DNA from: Pseudomonadota bacterium
GTDB lineage: Bacteria; Pseudomonadota; Alphaproteobacteria; Rhizobiales; Rhizobiaceae
Assembly (NCBI GenBank): GCA_023404095.1
Contig: JAEYDD010000030.1
Span: forward strand, 239,801-303,800
Direction of reading: 5' to 3'
Length of the DNA stretch: 64,000 nucleotides
Notes under the pieces: model-generated
What the model saw: the letters and a program-made list of their open reading frames with translations, nothing else
What the model was told of the DNA's origin: nothing
The model's database searches: none
Position numbers and translations under genes: made by a program
In this document: one piece after another, positions 41,383-49,614 of the stretch
Position numbering within the stretch: the first letter of the stretch is position 1
How the letters are laid out: each line of letters starts with the position of its first letter

Positions 41383-41988
41383 GTGACGCTCAACGTGACG
41401 CCCAAGGAAAAGAAGGCGCAACTGCGCAACGAGAAGCTTGCGCTGCGAGACGCCATGACGACGCAGGCCCGTATCGAAGGAAGCCTCGCCATGGCGGATC
41501 ATGCCGGCGAGGTGATTGCCTTCGAGCCCGGCGCCGTCATTTCCGGCTTCTGGCCGATCCGCTCGGAGGCCGATATCCGTCCGCTGATGGCGCGGCTTGC
41601 CGAACGCGGCGCCCGACTGAGCCTGCCGGTGGTGCTGGACCGGGAAACGATCGTCTTTCGCGAGCTCGTCCGCGGGGCGCCGATGGTCAAGACGGGATTC
41701 GGCACGACCGGTCCGGGTCCGGAAGCCAAATTGCTCGATCCCGATATCCTGCTCATTCCGCTTTCGGCCTTCGACGGCAACGGTCACCGGATCGGCTATG
41801 GCGCCGGACATTACGACCGCGCCATCGACCGGTTGCGCGCAAAGGGGCTGTCGCCGCGATTGATCGGGATCGCCTTTGCCTGCCAGGAGGTGGCGGAGGT
41901 GCCCTTCGAGCCGCATGACGTTGCGCTCGATGCGGTTCTGACAGAAGACGGCTTTCGCATATTCAACGAACAAGGTGGACAGGGCTGA
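41383..41988 (+). CDS. fau: 5-formyltetrahydrofolate cyclo-ligase
   Basis: 201 residues from GTG 41383 (VTLNVTPKEKKAQLRNEKLALRDAM) with GGAG 6 nt upstream; ATG 41353 is in frame. ATP-dependent conversion of 5-formyl-THF to 5,10-methenyl-THF. Family blocks: ISGFWPIRSEADIRPLM, PDILLIPLSAFDGNGHRIGYGAGHYDRAI and EVPFEPHDVALDAVLTEDGF. In many Proteobacteria it follows 6S RNA; here 6S RNA is 8.8 kb upstream. Overlaps the next gene by TGATG. Confidence 0.92.
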   Translation: MTLNVTPKEKKAQLRNEKLALRDAMTTQARIEGSLAMADHAGEVIAFEPGAVISGFWPIRSEADIRPLMARLAERGARLSLPVVLDRETIVFRELVRGAPMVKTGFGTTGPGPEAKLLDPDILLIPLSAFDGNGHRIGYGAGHYDRAIDRLRAKGLSPRLIGIAFACQEVAEVPFEPHDVALDAVLTEDGFRIFNEQGGQG

Positions 41989-42812
41989 TGCGGCTTCTCT
42001 TTCTGGGCGACATGGTGGGCAAGAGCGGACGGACCGCCGTCTGGGAACGGCTGCCCGGCCTGATCTCGGATCTCAAGCTCGATTTCGTGATCGTCAACGG
42101 GGAGAATGCGGCCGGCGGCTTCGGCATCACCGAGGACATCTTTCAGGAAACGATCAATGCCGGTGCAGACGTGGTCACCACCGGCAACCACGTGTGGGAC
42201 CAGAAGGAGGCCGTCACGTTTGCGGGCCGCCACGACCAGTTCCTCCGGCCGGCCAACTATCCGGCGGGGACGCCCGGCAAGGGGTCGAACCTGTTCTTCG
42301 CCCGCAACGGCGCACGCGTCCTGGTGGCCAACATCATGGGACGCGTTTTCATGCACCCGGAACTGGACGATCCCTTCAAGACCGGAGAGGCGATCCTTGC
42401 GTCCTGTCCGCTCGGCGAGCAGGCCGATGCGATCGTCTTCGATTTTCATGCCGAGGCGACGAGCGAGAAGCAGTGCTTTGGCCATTTCGTCGATGGTCGC
42501 GCCAGTCTCGTCGTTGGCACGCACACGCATGTGCCGACTGCCGATTGCCAGATCCTCAACAGCGGCACCGCGTACATGTCGGACGCGGGGATGTGTGGCG
42601 ACTATGACAGTTCGCTCGGGATGGACAAGGAGGAGCCGCTGAATCGCTTCATCTCGAAGATGCCGAAGGGCCGGTTCGAAGCGGCGAACGGGCCGGCAAC
42701 CATCTGCGGCGTCGGGGTGGAAATCTCCGACCGCACCGGCCTCGCCGAAAACGTCGCCCCGCTCCGGCTGGGACCGCGGCTTGCGGAGACGATCCCGTCC
42801 TTCTGGAGCTGA
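41988..42812 (+). CDS. YmdB-type metallophosphoesterase (TIGR00282)
   Basis: 274 residues. FLGDMVGKSGR (Asp ligand, 6-16), VNGENAAGGFGIT (36-48), TTGNHVWDQKE (64-74), VGTHTHVPTADCQIL (about 176) and SDAGMCGDYDSSLGMD give the complete di-metal centre. YmdB of Bacillus hydrolyses cyclic nucleotides such as 2',3'-cAMP and affects RNA-level regulation. Activity here is inferred. It begins within the fau stop codon, as in other rhizobia. Confidence 0.9.
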   Translation: MRLLFLGDMVGKSGRTAVWERLPGLISDLKLDFVIVNGENAAGGFGITEDIFQETINAGADVVTTGNHVWDQKEAVTFAGRHDQFLRPANYPAGTPGKGSNLFFARNGARVLVANIMGRVFMHPELDDPFKTGEAILASCPLGEQADAIVFDFHAEATSEKQCFGHFVDGRASLVVGTHTHVPTADCQILNSGTAYMSDAGMCGDYDSSLGMDKEEPLNRFISKMPKGRFEAANGPATICGVGVEISDRTGLAENVAPLRLGPRLAETIPSFWS

Positions 42813-42860
42813 ACAGGCATGACGGTGGCGGGGCCGGTCCCGCCACCGTCTTTCATGTCG

Positions 42861-43400
42861 TCAGCTCAGCCACTGGCGGCGGATCTCTCCGGGCGTGTCG
42901 CCGAAGACCACGTGGGCGCGTACGCCCACATCGGGCTCTTCGTCCGGATTGAAGTTGGCCTTGGCGATCTCCCAGCCAAACTTGAGCGTGCTTCCGGTGG
43001 AGGCCCATATGGCGGCGTCATCCAGCCGGAGCGCCAGCATGGTCAGCATCGGGTCCTGCTTGCCATGGTCGAACCAGGCTTCGACGACGGAGTTCCAGTA
43101 CTCGTCGATCTTGGCAGGGTTCTTTTCCACCGTCACCCGACCAACGAGGCAGGCGTGGTAGTCGTGGTCCTTCCCCACGACGCAGAAATGAGCCCGGGCG
43201 CCGACCCCGATCGCCTCCACCAGATCGGTGTCGGTCTTGGTGTAGAACCAGATCGTCGCCGCGTCCCGGTCCAGATGAGGGGCCATGGGCTGCATGTGCA
43301 TGCGGTCGTTCTCCAGCCCCAGCATGCCGGCATGGATACGGTCGATCTCGTCGAACAGCTGCTTTTTCGGATTGTCACGGGCTTCTGCAAGGCTTGCCAT
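42861..43400 (-). CDS. Pyridoxamine 5'-phosphate oxidase-fold protein (general stress protein type)
   Basis: 179 residues from ATG 43400 (MASLAEARDNPKKQLFDEIDRIHAGML) behind AAAGGAGAGCA. The split-barrel fold shows in MQPMAPHLDRDAATIWFYTKTDTDLV, HFCVVGKDHDYHACLVGRVTVEKN, and the C-terminal KFGWEIAKANFNPDEEPDVGVRAHVVF. This is the FMN/F420-binding general stress family, not the pdxH enzyme. Substrate unknown. Single gene. Confidence 0.85.
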   Translation of the reverse strand: MASLAEARDNPKKQLFDEIDRIHAGMLGLENDRMHMQPMAPHLDRDAATIWFYTKTDTDLVEAIGVGARAHFCVVGKDHDYHACLVGRVTVEKNPAKIDEYWNSVVEAWFDHGKQDPMLTMLALRLDDAAIWASTGSTLKFGWEIAKANFNPDEEPDVGVRAHVVFGDTPGEIRRQWLS

Positions 43401-43592
43401 CGCATTGCTCTCCTTTCTCGGATCGGTTGATGCCAGGACAACGTGCCCCCTGTCGCATTGTTCCGGTGTCCCGCCGTTTCGGCCGCCGAACCCCGGGTGC
43501 TGACGGTATTGTGAACGGAGCGTGCGCGGCGAGGCTCGACCGGAAGGGAAACGACGGGCATAGTTTCGCCCGGTCGATGGTCGGAGCCGCAA

Positions 43593-44432
43593 ATGATGCA
43601 TGCCCGGGTCGTTCTTTCTGTCCTTCTTCTTTCTGGTTCTGCCGTGCTGGCACCGCGCATCTCTATTGCGCAGGAGGCGGCGCGTCCCGTCAGCCAATGC
43701 CAGATGATCGCCCAGGCCTTGCCGCAGGTCACGTTCGCCAGCTTCTCCGGGGCGGACGTCAAGATGGCCGATGAACCGGCCGACGGCGTGGTCAGGATCA
43801 CCTATATCGGCCACTCGACCTTCTTCCTCGAGACGCCGGGCGGGATCAGCATCGCGACCGATTACAATGGCTGGTATCAGCCGCCTTCGCTTCCCACCGT
43901 CGTGACGATGAACAAGGCGCATTCGAGCCACTACACGCTGACACCCGATCCCGATATCGCGCACGTGCTGCACGGATGGAGGGACGACGGCGGGCCGGCC
44001 GACCATGATGTCGTGGCGGGCGATGCCTATATCCGCAACGTGCCGACCGACATTCGCAGTTTTGCAGGCGCTATGGAGGCGAACGGCAATTCGATCTTCA
44101 TTTTCGAAGTGGCCGGCCTGTGCATCGGTCACCTCGGCCACCTGCACCACGAACTGACGGAAAAGCAGTATGCGGAGATCGGCCGTCTCGATGTGCTGAT
44201 GGTGCCGGTGGACGGCGGGCTTACAATGGGCGCGGAGAGCATGAGCGGGGTGGTGGAGCGGCTGCGATCGGCCCTGATCCTGCCGATGCACCGGCGCGGC
44301 CCGCCGATCGACCGTTTCCTGTCGATGTTCGACAAGGGGTTCGACGTTTCCTTTGCCGACGATGCAAGCATCGACGTCTCGATCCGGACGCTGCCGAAAC
44401 GGCCGACGATCGTCGTCCTGCGCGGCGTGTGA
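43593..44432 (+). CDS. Exported MBL-fold (UlaG-like) metallo-hydrolase
   Basis: 279 residues with a signal peptide (VVLSVLLLSGSAVLAPRISIAQ). Metallo-beta-lactamase fold: IGHSTFFLETPGGISIATDYNGW (about 71-93), HSSHYTL in place of the HxHxDH motif (about 110), IGHLGHLHHELTEKQYAEIGRLDVLMVPVDGG (about 177-209) and LPMHRRG (about 230). The altered first motif is usual in the UlaG-like branch. Periplasmic location is inferred from the signal peptide. Single gene. Confidence 0.82.
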   Translation: MMHARVVLSVLLLSGSAVLAPRISIAQEAARPVSQCQMIAQALPQVTFASFSGADVKMADEPADGVVRITYIGHSTFFLETPGGISIATDYNGWYQPPSLPTVVTMNKAHSSHYTLTPDPDIAHVLHGWRDDGGPADHDVVAGDAYIRNVPTDIRSFAGAMEANGNSIFIFEVAGLCIGHLGHLHHELTEKQYAEIGRLDVLMVPVDGGLTMGAESMSGVVERLRSALILPMHRRGPPIDRFLSMFDKGFDVSFADDASIDVSIRTLPKRPTIVVLRGV

Positions 44433-44624
44433 GGCCCATCGTCAGAGGAATTCGTCGTCCCTGCTGGACGGCGCGCTTCATAAAAACTATAAGGCGGCCA
44501 TTTCCTACATCGGAGCTACCTGCCGGACTGGACGCGGATAGGTTCGCTCCCGAACAGAAAACTGCGCGCGGCCGCCTTGCTCAAGGGTGCAGTCGCCGGC
44601 GCGTCAAACAAGTGCAGGGGTGCC

Positions 44625-45371
44625 ATGGCAGGCCATTCACAGTTCAAGAACATCATGCATCGCAAGGGGCGCCAGGATGCAGTGCGCTCGAAAATGTTCT
44701 CCAAGCTCGCACGCGAAATCACCGTCGCTGCGAAGGCCGGCATGCCGGATCCGGCGATGAATCCGCGCCTGCGTCTGGCGATCCAGAACGCCAAGGCGCA
44801 GTCGATGCCGAAGGACAACATCGAGCGCGCGATCAAGAAGGCATCCGGCGGCGATGCGGAGAACTACGAGGAAGTCCGCTATGAGGGCTACGGCCCGGCG
44901 GGCGTGGCCGTCATCGTCGAGGCGCTGACCGACAACCGCAACCGCACGGCATCGTCCGTCCGCTCCACCTTCACCAAGGCGGGCGGCGCGCTCGGCGAAA
45001 CCGGCTCGGTTTCCTTCTCGTTCGACCGGGTCGGCGAAATCACCTACAAGCTTTCCGTCGGCGATGCCGACAAGGTGATGGAAGCTGCTATCGAGGCCGG
45101 TGCCGACGACGTCGAGACCGACGAGGAGGTTCACACCATCTACTGCGCCTTCGAAGCCATCGGTGAAGTCTCCAAGGCCCTGGAAAGCGCGCTCGGTGAA
45201 GCCGAAACCGTCAAGGCCATCTGGAAGGCCCAGAACACGGTTCCTGTCGACGAGGAAAAGGCGCAATCGCTGATGAAACTCATCGACACGCTGGAAGACG
45301 ACGACGACGTGCAGAACGTCTATTCGAACTTCGAAGTCTCCGACGAGGTGATGGCGAAGCTTTCGGCCTGA
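44625..45371 (+). CDS. yebC: YebC/PmpR-family protein
   Basis: 248 residues, full length (MAGHSQFKNIMHRKGRQDAVRSKMFSKLAREITVAAKAG). Three-domain protein; MPKDNIERAIKKASG, YEGYGPAGVAVIVEALTDNRNRT and LMKLIDTLEDDDDVQNVYSNFEV are typical. Long called a DNA-binding regulator; recent work on homologues points to a ribosome-associated role at difficult proline motifs. Either way a conserved housekeeping gene. It lies upstream of the ruv region, as is common. Confidence 0.95.
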   Translation: MAGHSQFKNIMHRKGRQDAVRSKMFSKLAREITVAAKAGMPDPAMNPRLRLAIQNAKAQSMPKDNIERAIKKASGGDAENYEEVRYEGYGPAGVAVIVEALTDNRNRTASSVRSTFTKAGGALGETGSVSFSFDRVGEITYKLSVGDADKVMEAAIEAGADDVETDEEVHTIYCAFEAIGEVSKALESALGEAETVKAIWKAQNTVPVDEEKAQSLMKLIDTLEDDDDVQNVYSNFEVSDEVMAKLSA

Positions 45372-45535
45372 TGATCGGTCTGTTTCGGCGGGCCTTGATT
45401 GCTCGACGACGCCGAAGCGCTTTTGACGGGGCTGCCTGACGGCGGCCCCTTCCTTGTCTGCCGGTACGGGCGGCTTGTCCCTGCCGCGAATGCGAAATAT
45501 GGTCGCTGTTCGGTGATCGCGCGCGGGGGTTCTGC

Positions 45536-46204
45536 GTGGACCTTATGAAGTTTCTGAAATCGCTGGACGAACTGCTTTACGAGATTGTTTCGTGGCTTGT
45601 GTTCTATCCGGTGACGATGTGGCGATCGATCCGCCATCCCAAGGCGATGATGCGATATGCAGGCTCCGAACTCAGCGACGACCCGCCGGAGCAATATACG
45701 GAGACGCTGAGCCCGCCGCTCTTTCTGCTCCTCAGCCTCTTCATAGCCCATGGCAGTGAGATCATGCTCGCAAGATGGGAGGCGACATGGGTCAGGCCCG
45801 CGATGTTGGCGAGTGATTCCAACCTGCTTATCTTTCGGGCAATTCTCTTCAGCCTTTTTCCGCTCCTGATGTCGGTCCGCTTGCTGCGTCGCCGAAAGAT
45901 TGCCATCGACCGAGAGACGTTGCGACCTCCGTTCTACAGCCAGTGCTACGTTGCCGCGCCGTTTGCGCTTGGTATCAGTGTTGCAGGACAGATCGGAAGG
46001 ATCGATACGGCAGCGACGGCTATCGCAGGATTTGCGCTCTTTGCGGCCGTTGTCACCTGGTATCTCGCGGTCGAGACGCGTTGGTTCAAGGCGGATCTCG
46101 GGATGTCGGCCGGGCGCGCCTTCTTCATCGTCCTTCTCACAGTTCTGGAAGGCGCCGCCCTGATCCTGCTTGCGGGCGTGGCTATGGTCTACGGGACGGC
46201 ATGA
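45536..46204 (+). CDS. Conserved inner-membrane protein
   Basis: 222 residues from GTG 45536 with GGGGG 6 nt upstream; ATG 45545 is the alternative. Five or so hydrophobic segments (about 65-80, 98-115, 135-152, 157-175, 190-218) after an amphipathic N-terminal region. It resembles Yip1-type or permease-like proteins of unknown function. Its end overlaps the convergent LLM oxidoreductase gene by 16 nt. Confidence 0.7.
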   Translation: MDLMKFLKSLDELLYEIVSWLVFYPVTMWRSIRHPKAMMRYAGSELSDDPPEQYTETLSPPLFLLLSLFIAHGSEIMLARWEATWVRPAMLASDSNLLIFRAILFSLFPLLMSVRLLRRRKIAIDRETLRPPFYSQCYVAAPFALGISVAGQIGRIDTAATAIAGFALFAAVVTWYLAVETRWFKADLGMSAGRAFFIVLLTVLEGAALILLAGVAMVYGTA

Positions 46205-47226
46205 CCCGAGGCGCCGCTTCCGGCCGATGCCGCCTCTGAAAGCGTCCTTTGGCATTCTGCAAAAAGCCGGACAGACTTCAGCCTCGCCTCCATGTCGTAG
46301 ACGGGCATGGAGATAATGAGTTCGTCGGCCTTGGTGTTTTCGAGGAAGCCGGCGATCTGGTCGTGCACGCTCTGCGGCCCCCCGACCACGGCGTATTGCA
46401 GCGTGTGCTCGACCATGATCTTCTCCGTCTCGCTCCAGAAACCGTCCATGCTTTCAACGGGTGGCGGAAACACAGTCGGCGCGCCGCGCCGCAGGGCCAC
46501 GAAGGACTGCTGCATGGAGGTGAAGAGATGCTGCGCCTCGGCATCCGTTTCGGCGGCAACGCCCATGACGCCGACCATGACATGCGGCTTGTCGAGATAC
46601 TTGGAGGGGGTGAAGCGTTCGCGGTAGATCTCCAGCGCTGACAGCAGCATGTCCGGGGCGAAATGGGATGCGAACGCAAACGGGAGCCCGAGCATGCCCG
46701 CGAGATGGGCGGAGTAGTGGCTGGAGCCCAGCAGCCAGACCGGAACGTTGCTGTCCGCACCGGGCACGGCGACGATCTGCTGGCCGGCTTGGACCGGACC
46801 GAGCAATGCCATCAGATCGACCACGTCTTGCGGAAAGTTGTTAGCTGAGGTCTCGAGGTTGCGGCGCAGGGCGCGGGCGGTATTCATGTCGGTGCCCGGG
46901 GCGCGGCCGAGCCCGAGATCGATGCGCCCGGGAAAGAGCGCCTCGAGCGTGCCGAACTGTTCTGCGATGACCAGAGGCGAGTGGTTGGGCAGCATGATGC
47001 CGCCTGAACCGACGCGGATCGTCTCCGTGCCTGCGGCAACATGCTGGATCACCAGCGCGGTGGCGGCGCTCGCGATGCCGCGCATGCCGTGGTGCTCGGC
47101 AAGCCAGAAGCGCAGGTAACCTTCCTTTTCCGCCTCCTGCGCCAGCCGTCGCGAATTGGTTAGCGACTGGGCAACGGTGCCGCCTTCGATGACGGGGGAA
47201 AGATCGAGGATCGAAAAGCGCGCCAT
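46189..47226 (-). CDS. LLM-class flavin-dependent oxidoreductase (luciferase-like)
   Basis: 345 residues from ATG 47226 (MARFSILDLSPVIEGGTVAQSL). TIM-barrel bacterial-luciferase family: YLRFWLAEHHGMRGIASAATALVIQHVAAGT, RVGSGGIMLPNHSPLVIAEQFGTLEALFPGRIDLGLGRAPGTD and VWLLGSSHYSAHLAGMLGLPFAFASHF. This is the subgroup containing E. coli YhbW. Physiological substrate unknown. Convergent overlap with the membrane protein gene; divergent from ruvC. Confidence 0.92.
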   Translation of the reverse strand: MARFSILDLSPVIEGGTVAQSLTNSRRLAQEAEKEGYLRFWLAEHHGMRGIASAATALVIQHVAAGTETIRVGSGGIMLPNHSPLVIAEQFGTLEALFPGRIDLGLGRAPGTDMNTARALRRNLETSANNFPQDVVDLMALLGPVQAGQQIVAVPGADSNVPVWLLGSSHYSAHLAGMLGLPFAFASHFAPDMLLSALEIYRERFTPSKYLDKPHVMVGVMGVAAETDAEAQHLFTSMQQSFVALRRGAPTVFPPPVESMDGFWSETEKIMVEHTLQYAVVGGPQSVHDQIAGFLENTKADELIISMPVYDMEARLKSVRLFAECQRTLSEAASAGSGASGHAVP

Positions 47227-47384
47227 GACGGACCTCAGCGTGAGCGAATCTGAACGTCGTTCCATGTAGGTTCAATTTCTTGAAATCCAAGAACGGATCG
47301 ACACAGAAGTCGGGTGATTGTGGATGTTTTGCTTTTGTTCACATTTCGCTGGCAGGTTCGCGTCGTCGGCAATAGGATTTCGCA

Positions 47385-47897
47385 ATGCAAGGCACGATTC
47401 GCATCATCGGCATCGATCCCGGGCTTCGCCGCACGGGGTGGGGCGTCATCGAGACGCTCGGCAACGCGCTGCGCTTCGTGGCTTCGGGTACTGTGACGTC
47501 GGACGGGGAGATGGACCTTGCTTCCAGGCTCTGCCAGTTGCACGACGGGCTTGCCGACGTCGTCCATTCCTATCAGCCCGATGAGGCGGCAGTGGAGCAG
47601 ACCTTCGTCAACAAGGACGCGACTGCGACGCTGAAGCTCGGTCAGGCGCGCGGCATCGCCATGCTGGTGCCGGCGCGCGCCGGCCTGCGCGTGGCCGAAT
47701 ATGCGCCGAACGCGGTAAAGAAGGCCGTGATCGGCGTCGGCCACGGCGAGAAGCAGCAGATCCACATGATGCTGAAGGTTCTGATGCCGAAGGCGGAATT
47801 CAAGGGCAACGACGCCGCGGATGCGCTGGCGATCGCCATCTGCCACGCGCACAATCGCCAGAGCCTGACAGGCCGGATCGCAGCACTCGCCGGATAA
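47385..47897 (+). CDS. ruvC: Holliday junction resolvase RuvC
   Basis: 170 residues, full length. Resolves four-way junctions symmetrically with two metal ions. Catalytic carboxylates are all present: Asp11 (IIGIDPGLRRTGWG), Glu71 (AAVEQTFVNKDA), Asp143 and Asp146 (GNDAADALAIAICH). First gene of a ruvC-ruvA-ruvB set that is interrupted by toxin-antitoxin genes after ruvC and again after ruvA. Confidence 0.97.
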   Translation: MQGTIRIIGIDPGLRRTGWGVIETLGNALRFVASGTVTSDGEMDLASRLCQLHDGLADVVHSYQPDEAAVEQTFVNKDATATLKLGQARGIAMLVPARAGLRVAEYAPNAVKKAVIGVGHGEKQQIHMMLKVLMPKAEFKGNDAADALAIAICHAHNRQSLTGRIAALAG

Positions 47898-47914
47898 TGC
47901 GGCAGCTGTTTGTT

Positions 47915-47943
47915 CTTGACATGTTCTCGGTTGTCGGAATATT
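47915..47943 (+). promoter_or_regulatory. Promoter of TA module 1
   Basis: CTTGAC (47915-47920), 17-nt spacer, AATATT (47938-47943), just after the ruvC stop; the -35 is a perfect consensus. Confidence 0.65.
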
Positions 47944-47958
47944 CCTTACTTTGTAAGG
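47944..47958. promoter_or_regulatory. Palindromic operator of TA module 1
   Basis: CCTTAC-TTT-GTAAGG, a perfect palindrome directly after the -10 and overlapping the AAGGAG ribosome-binding site (47955-47960) of the antitoxin gene. It is the expected site of autorepression by an AbrB-type antitoxin. Confidence 0.65.
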
Positions 47959-47970
47959 AGATAGATTGGC

Positions 47971-48225
47971 ATGCGCGTGACTTCGAAGGGGCAGGTGACG
48001 ATACCGCGCGACATGCGCGAACTGGTCGGGATCGAGCCGAACAGCGAGGTGGTCTTCGCGATCGAAGGTGGCAAGCTGACGATCACCCCGAAGGATGGGG
48101 AGCGAGAAGCCGAGGAACGTGCGCGCCTCGATCGTTTTTTGTCGGCACTTCGGCGGCTGGAGGGGACGGGCGACCAGGCGATGGACGCCGAGGCGCTCGC
48201 CCGGATTACGCGGGATCGCGACTGA
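47971..48225 (+). CDS. AbrB/SpoVT-type antitoxin (VapB-like), module 1
   Basis: 84 residues. The N-terminal swapped-hairpin DNA-binding domain is clear (MRVTSKGQVTIPRDMRELVGIEPNSEVVFAIEGGKLTITP). The C-terminal 40 residues (EERARLDRFLSALRRLEGTGDQAMDAEALARITRD) should wrap the toxin. AAGGAG ribosome-binding site 10 nt upstream. Its stop codon overlaps the toxin ATG (TGATG). Lies 73 nt after ruvC with its own promoter and operator. Confidence 0.9.
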   Translation: MRVTSKGQVTIPRDMRELVGIEPNSEVVFAIEGGKLTITPKDGEREAEERARLDRFLSALRRLEGTGDQAMDAEALARITRDRD

Positions 48226-48638
48226 TGGCGACGCTCGTCGATACCAACGTCCTGGTTGATCTCGCCGTGCGCGATCCTCTCTGGCATGACTGGTCGCTGG
48301 GGCAATTGCTCGCCGCCGGCCGGCGCGGTAGCGTCGTCATAAACCAGATCATCTATTCGGAATTCTCCTTTCGCTACGACAGGCCCGAAGAGGTGGAGGC
48401 GCTTCTTCCCGAGCCGGAGTTCATGCGTGAAGGGCTTCCATGGTCGGCCGCCTTTGCGGCAGCGCAGGCTTTCTGTGTCTATCGCGCCAATGGCGGGCGA
48501 CGAGACAAGGTGCTGCCGGATTTCCTGATCGGGGCACACGCCGTGGTGCGCGGACACACGATCCTGACCCGCGATCCCACAGGCTACCGCAACTATTTCC
48601 CGACCGTCGAACTGATTTGCCCGGAGACCCATCCATGA
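48225..48638 (+). CDS. PIN-domain toxin (VapC-like), module 1
   Basis: 137 residues. PIN ribonuclease fold with the four acidic residues in place: Asp6 (LVDTNVLVD), Glu46 (IIYSEFSF), Asp99 (LPDFLIGAHA) and Asp117 (LTRDPTGY). VapC toxins cleave initiator tRNA, other tRNAs or rRNA loops; the target here is not known. Translationally coupled to the antitoxin by TGATG and followed after 13 nt by ruvA. Confidence 0.9.
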   Translation: MATLVDTNVLVDLAVRDPLWHDWSLGQLLAAGRRGSVVINQIIYSEFSFRYDRPEEVEALLPEPEFMREGLPWSAAFAAAQAFCVYRANGGRRDKVLPDFLIGAHAVVRGHTILTRDPTGYRNYFPTVELICPETHP

Positions 48639-48651
48639 CGAGGAACAGGCC

Positions 48652-49269
48652 ATGATCGGCAAGCTCAAGGGCACCATCGACGAAATCGGCGAAGATCACG
48701 TGGTCCTCGACGTGCACGGGGTCGGCTATGTCGCCTTCTGCTCGGCGCGGACGCTGTCGAAGCTGGGCTCGGCAGGCGAGGCGGCCGTGCTCTTCATCGA
48801 AACCTACGTGCGCGAGGACCAGTTGAAGCTGTTCGGCTTCCTTTCGGCACTGGAGCGCGAGTGGTTCCGCCTGCTGCAAAGCGTGCAGGGGGTGGGCTCG
48901 AAGGTGGCGCTGGCAGTGCTCTCGACACTGACGCCGGGCGAACTGGCCAACGCGATCGCGCTGCAGGACAAGACGTCCGTCTCGCGGGCGCCGGGCGTCG
49001 GCCCAAAGGTCGCGGTTCGGATCGTCACGGAACTGAAGAACAAGGCGCCGGCCTTTGCCGGCGAGGCGGCAGGCGCGATCGGGCTGAAGCAGGAGATCGG
49101 CGAGGGCGTGGCCTCCGCACCGGTGGCCGATGCCGTCTCGGCGCTCACCAATCTGGGCTACTCGCGCGATCAGGCGGCCAACGCCGTTGCCGCGGCGCTC
49201 AAGAATGGCGGCGAGGGTGGCGACAGCGCCAAGCTAATCCGGCTGGGCCTGAAGGAGCTGGCTCGGTGA
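48652..49269 (+). CDS. ruvA: Holliday junction branch migration protein RuvA
   Basis: 205 residues, full length. Domain I OB-fold (MIGKLKGTIDEIGEDHVVLDVHGVGYVAF), domain II two helix-hairpin-helix motifs (VQGVGSKVALAVLS, APGVGPKVAVRIVTELK, about 80-135) and domain III (DAVSALTNLGYSRDQAANAV), which contacts RuvB. It recognises the junction and positions RuvB rings. Sits between two TA modules; its start is only 13 nt after the PIN toxin stop. Confidence 0.96.
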   Translation: MIGKLKGTIDEIGEDHVVLDVHGVGYVAFCSARTLSKLGSAGEAAVLFIETYVREDQLKLFGFLSALEREWFRLLQSVQGVGSKVALAVLSTLTPGELANAIALQDKTSVSRAPGVGPKVAVRIVTELKNKAPAFAGEAAGAIGLKQEIGEGVASAPVADAVSALTNLGYSRDQAANAVAAALKNGGEGGDSAKLIRLGLKELAR

Positions 49270-49272
49270 TTC

Positions 49273-49301
49273 CTTGTTTATTGCAGGATTCCTTACTAGA
49301 G
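49273..49301 (+). promoter_or_regulatory. Promoter of TA module 2
   Basis: CTTGTT (49273-49278), 17-nt spacer, CTAGAG (49296-49301). The -10 lies inside the operator arms, so bound antitoxin would block polymerase. Confidence 0.5.
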
Positions 49302-49315
49302 TTAGGAAAGTAAGG
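49291..49315. promoter_or_regulatory. Operator-like repeat of TA module 2
   Basis: CCTTAC (49291-49296) and GTAAGG (49310-49315) with 13 nt between; an internal GTTAGG (49301-49306) makes a near palindrome with the left arm. Same arms as module 1, and GTAAGGAGA again carries the ribosome-binding site. Confidence 0.55.
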
Positions 49316-49323
49316 AGAAGGCC

Positions 49324-49614
49324 ATGGGCGTTTACGACAGTACCCTGACCTCCAAGGGCCAGACGACAATTCCGGTCGAAATCCGGGAGGCGCTGAACCT
49401 CAAGCCGGGCGACAAGATCCGTTACGTCATCAGTGGCGACCGGGTCTATCTGCGGGTAAAGAACAAGAAAGCGATCGATCTGGCGGGCAAGCTCTACGAT
49501 CCGACCCGGAAGCCGATTTCCATCGAGGAGATGGACGAAGCGATCGGAGACTATTTGGCCGAAGAGGACCAGAGAATTCAGGATGATTGGCATCGACACA
49601 AACGTGATTCTTAG
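49324..49614 (+). CDS. AbrB/SpoVT-type antitoxin, module 2
   Basis: 96 residues: MGVYDSTLTSKGQTTIPVEIREALNLKPGDKIRYVI forms the swapped-hairpin DNA-binding domain; the tail (PISIEEMDEAIGDYLAEEDQRIQDDW) is acidic and should mask the toxin. TAAGGAG lies 8 nt upstream of the ATG. It differs clearly in sequence from the module 1 antitoxin. The gene overlaps the toxin gene by 32 nt. Confidence 0.9.
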   Translation: MGVYDSTLTSKGQTTIPVEIREALNLKPGDKIRYVISGDRVYLRVKNKKAIDLAGKLYDPTRKPISIEEMDEAIGDYLAEEDQRIQDDWHRHKRDS

